The notes under the pieces are model-generated. The model was not told the origin of the DNA, did not search any database, and saw only the letters and a program-made list of their open reading frames with translations. This document shows, in pieces, positions 6,250-9,125 of a stretch of 9,125 nt of DNA; the stretch's first letter is position 1, and the number at the start of each line of letters is the position of its first letter. The stretch is from Cacconaster sp045617505 (GTDB taxonomy: Bacteria; Bacteroidota; Bacteroidia; Bacteroidales; UBA932), in NCBI GenBank assembly GCA_045617505.1, contig JAZLIS010000077.1, positions 1-9,125 on the forward strand, written 5' to 3'. The translations under genes and the position numbers were made by a program.

Positions 6250-8373
6250 ATGGCAAGAGATCTCAAATACACCAGGAATATCGGTATAATGGCTCACATT
6301 GATGCCGGTAAGACCACCACTTCCGAGCGCATCCTCTACTATACGGGTAAGACCCACAAGATAGGGGAGGTTCACGAGGGAGCCGCTACTATGGACTGGA
6401 TGGTCCAGGAGCAGGAACGTGGTATTACCATCACCTCGGCGGCTACCACCGCCTTCTGGCATTACAATGGTGCCCAGTACCAGATAAACCTCATCGATAC
6501 TCCGGGCCACGTGGATTTCACTGTGGAAGTTGAGCGCAGTCTCCGTATTCTTGACGGGACAATCGCCACTTTCTGCGCTGTGGGCCGTGTGCAGCCCCAA
6601 TCCGAGACGGTATGGCGTCAGGCGGACAAATATCGCGTTCCCAAGATTGCCTACGTCAACAAGATGGATCGTGTCGGTGCGGATTTCATCGCCGTGGTGG
6701 AGGAGATCAATACCAAGTTGGGAGCACATTCCGTTCCCATCTGCCTTCCGATTGGAGCCGAAGACAGTTTCACCGGTGTCGTGGATTTGATATCCCGAAA
6801 GGCATACGTCTATAATGACAGCAAGGACCTCGTGAATTACGAGATTCAGCCTGTCCCCGAAGATATGGCAGCCGAGGTTGAGGAGTGGAGAGGAAAACTT
6901 GTTGAGGCGGTGGCGGAATACAACGATGCCATCCTCGAGAAGTATTTCAGCGATCCTGACTCAATCACGGAGCAGGAGATAATCGATGCCCTCAGAAAGG
7001 CGACAATCGATATGGCGGTGGTTCCCACCTGCTGCGGTTCGTCCTTCAAGAACAAAGGCGTCCAGTTCCTGCTCGATGCGGTGATGCGATATCTTCCTTC
7101 TCCTCTTGACAAGGGAGGAGTTATCGGGACGGACCTCCGAACCAATAAGGAAGTGGAGCGTCTCCCCAAGAATGACGAACCTTTCTGCGGTCTTGTTTTC
7201 AAGATTGCCACAGACCCTTACGTAGGACGGCTTGCTTTCATCAGGGCATATTCAGGCCTTCTGAATGCGGGTTCATACGTATTGAACACCCGTTCCGGCA
7301 AGAAGGAAAGGGTGGCACGTCTCTACCAGATGCATTCCAGCAAACAGAATCCCATAGATTTCGTGGAGGCAGGTGATATCTGCGCCGCTGTAGGATTCAA
7401 GGAGTTGCGTACGGGAGATACGGTCTGCACGGAATCTCATCCCATCATCCTTGAGTCAATAACTTTCCCCGATCCGGTAATCGGACTGGCGGTTGAGCCC
7501 AAGACTCAGAAGGATCTTGACAAACTCGGCATAGCCCTCGGGAAACTGTCTGAGGAAGACCCGACCTTCACCGTCCAGACCAACAATGAGACAGGTCAGA
7601 CCATCATCAGCGGTATGGGCGAACTTCATCTGGATATCATCGTAGATCGTCTCCGCCGTGAATTCGGCGTGGAAATAAATCAGGGCGCTCCTCAGGTCAA
7701 CTACCGGGAGGCAGTGACGAAGAGCACCACTCACCGCGAGGTATTCAAGAAACAGACGGGTGGACGTGGTAAATTCGCTGATATCCAAATCGAAATCGGC
7801 CCTGCCGACGAAGGGGTCACCGGACTTCAGTTCATTGACGAAGTCAAGGGTGGAAACGTTCCCAAGGATTTCATCCCCGCCGTCGAAAAGGGTTTCAAGT
7901 CCGCAATGTCAAACGGAGTGCTTGCAGGATACGAGCTCACGTCTCTGAAGGTCCGCCTTCTCGACGGAAGTTTCCATCCTGTGGATTCAGACGCTCTCTC
8001 TTTCGAGATTTGCGCCCGTCAGGCTTTCCGCAAGGCGCTCGGCAAATGCGGTCCCGTCCTTATGGAACCGATAATGGCTCTGGACGTCGTGACTCCCGAA
8101 GAATATATGGGAGACGTCGTGGGTGACATCAACCGCCGCCGCGGACAGATTACCGATATGGATACCAAGGGAAATGCAAGAATTGTCAAGGCCAAGGTTC
8201 CCCTTGCCGAGCAGTTCGGTTATGTAACAATCCTGCGTACGCTGACTTCAGGTCGTGCCACAAGTTCGATGACATTCTCCCACTATGCGGAGGTTCCTTC
8301 GAACATCGCGCGTGAAATCATCGACAAGCAGGGAGGCAACCGCAATATGTTCTTTGACGAAGAATTCGTATAA
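6250..8373 (+). CDS. fusA: Elongation factor G (EF-G1)
   Basis: EF-G is the GTPase that moves tRNAs and mRNA through the ribosome and, with RRF, splits ribosomes after termination. The 707-residue product has all G-domain motifs: G1 AHIDAGKTT (15-23), G2 RGITI (57-61), G3 DTPGH (83-87) including the catalytic His, and G4 NKMD (137-140). The G5-like GSSFKNKGVQ follows near 260-270, and domains II-V complete the length (GRGKFADIQIEI in domain IV, PEEYMGDVVGDINRRRG in domain V). This separates it from the Bacteroides EF-G2 paralogue, which is reported to lack GTPase activity. Arg113 in CAVGRVQPQSE stands where E. coli EF-G has Gly. The position within the str operon, 9 bases after rpsG and 16 before rpsJ, supports the housekeeping role. 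Confidence 0.99.
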   Translation: MARDLKYTRNIGIMAHIDAGKTTTSERILYYTGKTHKIGEVHEGAATMDWMVQEQERGITITSAATTAFWHYNGAQYQINLIDTPGHVDFTVEVERSLRILDGTIATFCAVGRVQPQSETVWRQADKYRVPKIAYVNKMDRVGADFIAVVEEINTKLGAHSVPICLPIGAEDSFTGVVDLISRKAYVYNDSKDLVNYEIQPVPEDMAAEVEEWRGKLVEAVAEYNDAILEKYFSDPDSITEQEIIDALRKATIDMAVVPTCCGSSFKNKGVQFLLDAVMRYLPSPLDKGGVIGTDLRTNKEVERLPKNDEPFCGLVFKIATDPYVGRLAFIRAYSGLLNAGSYVLNTRSGKKERVARLYQMHSSKQNPIDFVEAGDICAAVGFKELRTGDTVCTESHPIILESITFPDPVIGLAVEPKTQKDLDKLGIALGKLSEEDPTFTVQTNNETGQTIISGMGELHLDIIVDRLRREFGVEINQGAPQVNYREAVTKSTTHREVFKKQTGGRGKFADIQIEIGPADEGVTGLQFIDEVKGGNVPKDFIPAVEKGFKSAMSNGVLAGYELTSLKVRLLDGSFHPVDSDALSFEICARQAFRKALGKCGPVLMEPIMALDVVTPEEYMGDVVGDINRRRGQITDMDTKGNARIVKAKVPLAEQFGYVTILRTLTSGRATSSMTFSHYAEVPSNIAREIIDKQGGNRNMFFDEEFV

Positions 8374-8389
8374 TTTTAAAATTACTATA

Positions 8390-8698
8390 ATGAGCCAAAA
8401 AATCAGAATCAAACTCAAATCTTTCGATCATGCTTTGGTGGACAAGTCCGCAGACAAGATCGTCAAGACTGTAAAGGCTACAGGCGCTGTGGTAAGCGGA
8501 CCCATTCCCCTTCCTACGGACCAGAAAATCTTTACTGTCAACCGCTCGACTTTCGTAAACAAGAAAGCCCGTGAGCAGTTTGAACTCAATTCATTCCGCC
8601 GTCTGCTGGATATCTTCAGCTCGACTTCAAAGACCGTTGACGCTCTTATGAAGCTCGAACTCCCCAGCGGTGTCGAGGTTGAGATCAAAGTTCTTTAA
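8390..8698 (+). CDS. rpsJ: 30S ribosomal protein S10 (uS10)
   Basis: S10 is a 30S head protein that also partners NusB in transcription antitermination. ATG 8390 gives a 102-residue protein beginning MSQKIRIKLKSFDH, the usual family length and start. An upstream in-frame ATG at 8285 lies inside fusA and adds sequence unrelated to S10. The hallmark NRSTFVNKKAREQFEL (51-66) and the end LPSGVEVEIKVL are clear. The gap from fusA is 16 A/T-rich bases, so it belongs to the same operon. What is odd is what follows. Instead of rplC, which continues the S10 operon in many bacteria, there is a 53-base spacer and a tRNA gene. Confidence 0.98.
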   Translation: MSQKIRIKLKSFDHALVDKSADKIVKTVKATGAVVSGPIPLPTDQKIFTVNRSTFVNKKAREQFELNSFRRLLDIFSSTSKTVDALMKLELPSGVEVEIKVL

Positions 8699-8715
8699 GA
8701 AATTTTTTCACTCTT

Positions 8716-8742
8716 AGGCTCAAATTTGCTAACTTTGGGCCT
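8716..8742 (+). other. Inverted repeat in the rpsJ-tRNA spacer, overlapping the tRNA promoter
   Basis: AGGCTCAAA (8716-8724) pairs with TTTGGGCCT (8734-8742) across a nine-base loop, giving nine pairs with one G-U. In a transcript reading through from rpsJ it would form a hairpin, but it is followed by only two Ts before GG, so it is a poor intrinsic terminator. Its right arm contains part of the -7 box of the tRNA promoter. A run of Ts at 8703-8708 precedes the stem and does not follow it. Confidence 0.4.
8730..8737 (+). promoter_or_regulatory. -7 promoter element for the tRNA gene
   Basis: TAACTTTG is an exact TAnnTTTG match. It predicts a start near 8741-8744, about 8-11 bases before the mature tRNA 5' end. 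I see no good -33 element about 20 bases upstream, where there is only the T run at 8703-8708. It would give the tRNA its own transcription unit apart from the str operon. Confidence 0.5.
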
Positions 8743-8751
8743 TGGAAAACC

Positions 8752-8825
8752 GGTCCCATAGCTCAGTTGGTTAGAGCATCTGACTCATAATCAGGGGGTC
8801 GCAGGATCATGCCCTGCTGGGACCA
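8752..8825 (+). tRNA. tRNA with CAT anticodon (elongator Met or lysidine-type Ile2)
   Basis: The 74-base cloverleaf folds fully. The acceptor GGTCCCA/TGGGACC gives seven pairs, the D arm GCTC/GAGC four. The anticodon stem TCTGA/TCAGG carries loop CTCATAA with anticodon CAT at 8786-8788. The variable loop is GGGTC, the T stem GCAGG/CCTGC, and the discriminator A8825. The following bases are CCG, so the CCA end is not encoded. A G1-C72 pair and no G-C-rich anticodon stem rule out an initiator tRNA. CAT tRNAs can be elongator Met or, after lysidine modification by TilS, Ile2. The C4-G69 and C5-G68 pairs are those reported to favour TilS, so Ile2 is a real possibility. The T-loop reads ATCATGC instead of the near-universal TTCrAnY form. 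It is probably transcribed from the TAnnTTTG box just upstream and ends at the hairpin just downstream. Confidence 0.93.
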
Positions 8826-8829
8826 CCGC

Positions 8830-8866
8830 AAAGAAAGCCTGAAGCATCCCCCTTCAGGCTTTCTTT
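8830..8866 (+). terminator. Intrinsic terminator downstream of the tRNA
   Basis: A perfect 15-bp stem (8830-8844 with 8852-8866) surrounds a seven-base loop, CATCCCC. The core is GCCTGAAG/CTTCAGGC, and the right arm ends CTTTCTTT, so the 3' side supplies the U-rich tract. The A-rich left arm could make it work in the opposite direction too. It closes the tRNA unit four bases after the tRNA's encoded ACC end. Confidence 0.85.
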
Positions 8867-8869
8867 GAT

Positions 8870-9125
8870 GTTCGTCCAGCACGAACGTACTCTAAAGGGT
8901 GAAAGTCCCTAAACCGCCCTGATAGTGGGAAGGTTACAGCCAAAGGCAAGGGTGTCCGCCGCGAGTCGGAATCTGAAGGAAGCCGGCGGCAAACATCTGG
9001 TCTGACGGACAGAAACCCGATACAAGGCCTACGGATGAGGATAAGACTGCATCAGAAGTCAAAGTCCAATAACTATCCGAATCGTCCGAGGTAAATCGGG
9101 CAGACATAAGATGGAAAGAGTACGT
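8870..9125 (+). mobile_element. Group II intron, 5' part (domain I), continues past right edge
   Basis: The sequence reads as domain I of a bacterial group II intron, a self-splicing retroelement. Diagnostic blocks are GGGTGAAAGTCCCT (8898-8911), CCAAAGGCAAGGGTGTCCG (8940-8958), GAAGGAAGCCGGCGGCAAA (8975-8993), TCTGGTCTGACGGACAGAAA (8996-9015) and CCCGATACAAGGC. The order and spacing match introns that usually carry a reverse-transcriptase/maturase ORF, which here would lie outside the window. The 5' boundary is uncertain. I place it at 8870, where GTTCGTCCAGCACGAAC makes a six-pair hairpin similar to the first hairpin in introns starting GTGYG; the start GTTCG would be a one-base departure from that consensus. 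No open reading frame is supported in this stretch. The lineage is not determined. Confidence 0.85.

Noticed and set aside
5794..6729. Minus-strand open frame of 311 codons across rpsG and fusA
   Set aside because: It lies opposite two universally conserved genes and is a by-product of their codon use. It has no domain, promoter or start signal.
8870..9125. Riboswitch or other structured regulatory RNA downstream of the tRNA
   Set aside because: The conserved blocks and their order fit group II intron domain I, and no downstream gene is in reach to be regulated.
1..9125. CRISPR array, tandem repeats, phage genes or a defence system
   Set aside because: I found no regularly spaced repeats and no genes of such systems. 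Apart from the IS fragment and the intron, the content is housekeeping.

Overview
The window looks like chromosomal DNA from a member of the Bacteroidales. Three things point there. The recognisable promoters carry the Bacteroidetes -7 consensus TAnnTTTG (upstream of rsgA, rpsL and the tRNA). No start codon has a convincing Shine-Dalgarno sequence, and the rpsL leader is A/T-rich instead. The protein families (EF-G, S12, S7, S10, a Ctp-type S41 protease, a U32 protein) read like Bacteroidales orthologues. I cannot fix the genus from the sequence.

Left edge (1-439): a decayed piece of an IS1634/IS4-type transposase on the minus strand. Its N-terminal part is missing and it runs off the left edge. 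Next (489-5241) is a tightly packed plus-strand cluster: rsgA (30S assembly GTPase), a secreted S41/Ctp protease, a short-chain polyprenyl diphosphate synthase and a U32-family iron-sulfur protein of the RNA-hydroxylase type. Gaps are 12 and 21 bases and the last pair overlaps by 11, so they are probably co-transcribed from the promoter in front of rsgA. The cluster mixes ribosome/RNA maturation with envelope functions.

Middle and right (5259-8698): a strong promoter and a leader with a small 5'-terminal hairpin drive the str operon rpsL-rpsG-fusA-rpsJ, encoding the decoding-centre protein S12, the 30S head proteins S7 and S10, and the translocase EF-G. In Bacteroides genomes, as I recall, rpsJ continues directly into the S10 operon (rplC and onward). 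Here it does not. rpsJ is followed by a short promoter-bearing spacer, a CAT-anticodon tRNA with an unusual T-loop, and a perfect 15-bp terminator hairpin.

Right edge (about 8870-9125): the 5' part (domain I) of a group II intron, inserted just behind the terminator and running off the window.

I see no new multi-gene system. The points most worth a second look are the break between rpsJ and the rest of the S10 operon, the intron sitting against a terminator, the swapped T-loop residues of the tRNA, the hairpin at the 5' end of the str mRNA, and the very short or absent leader of rsgA.
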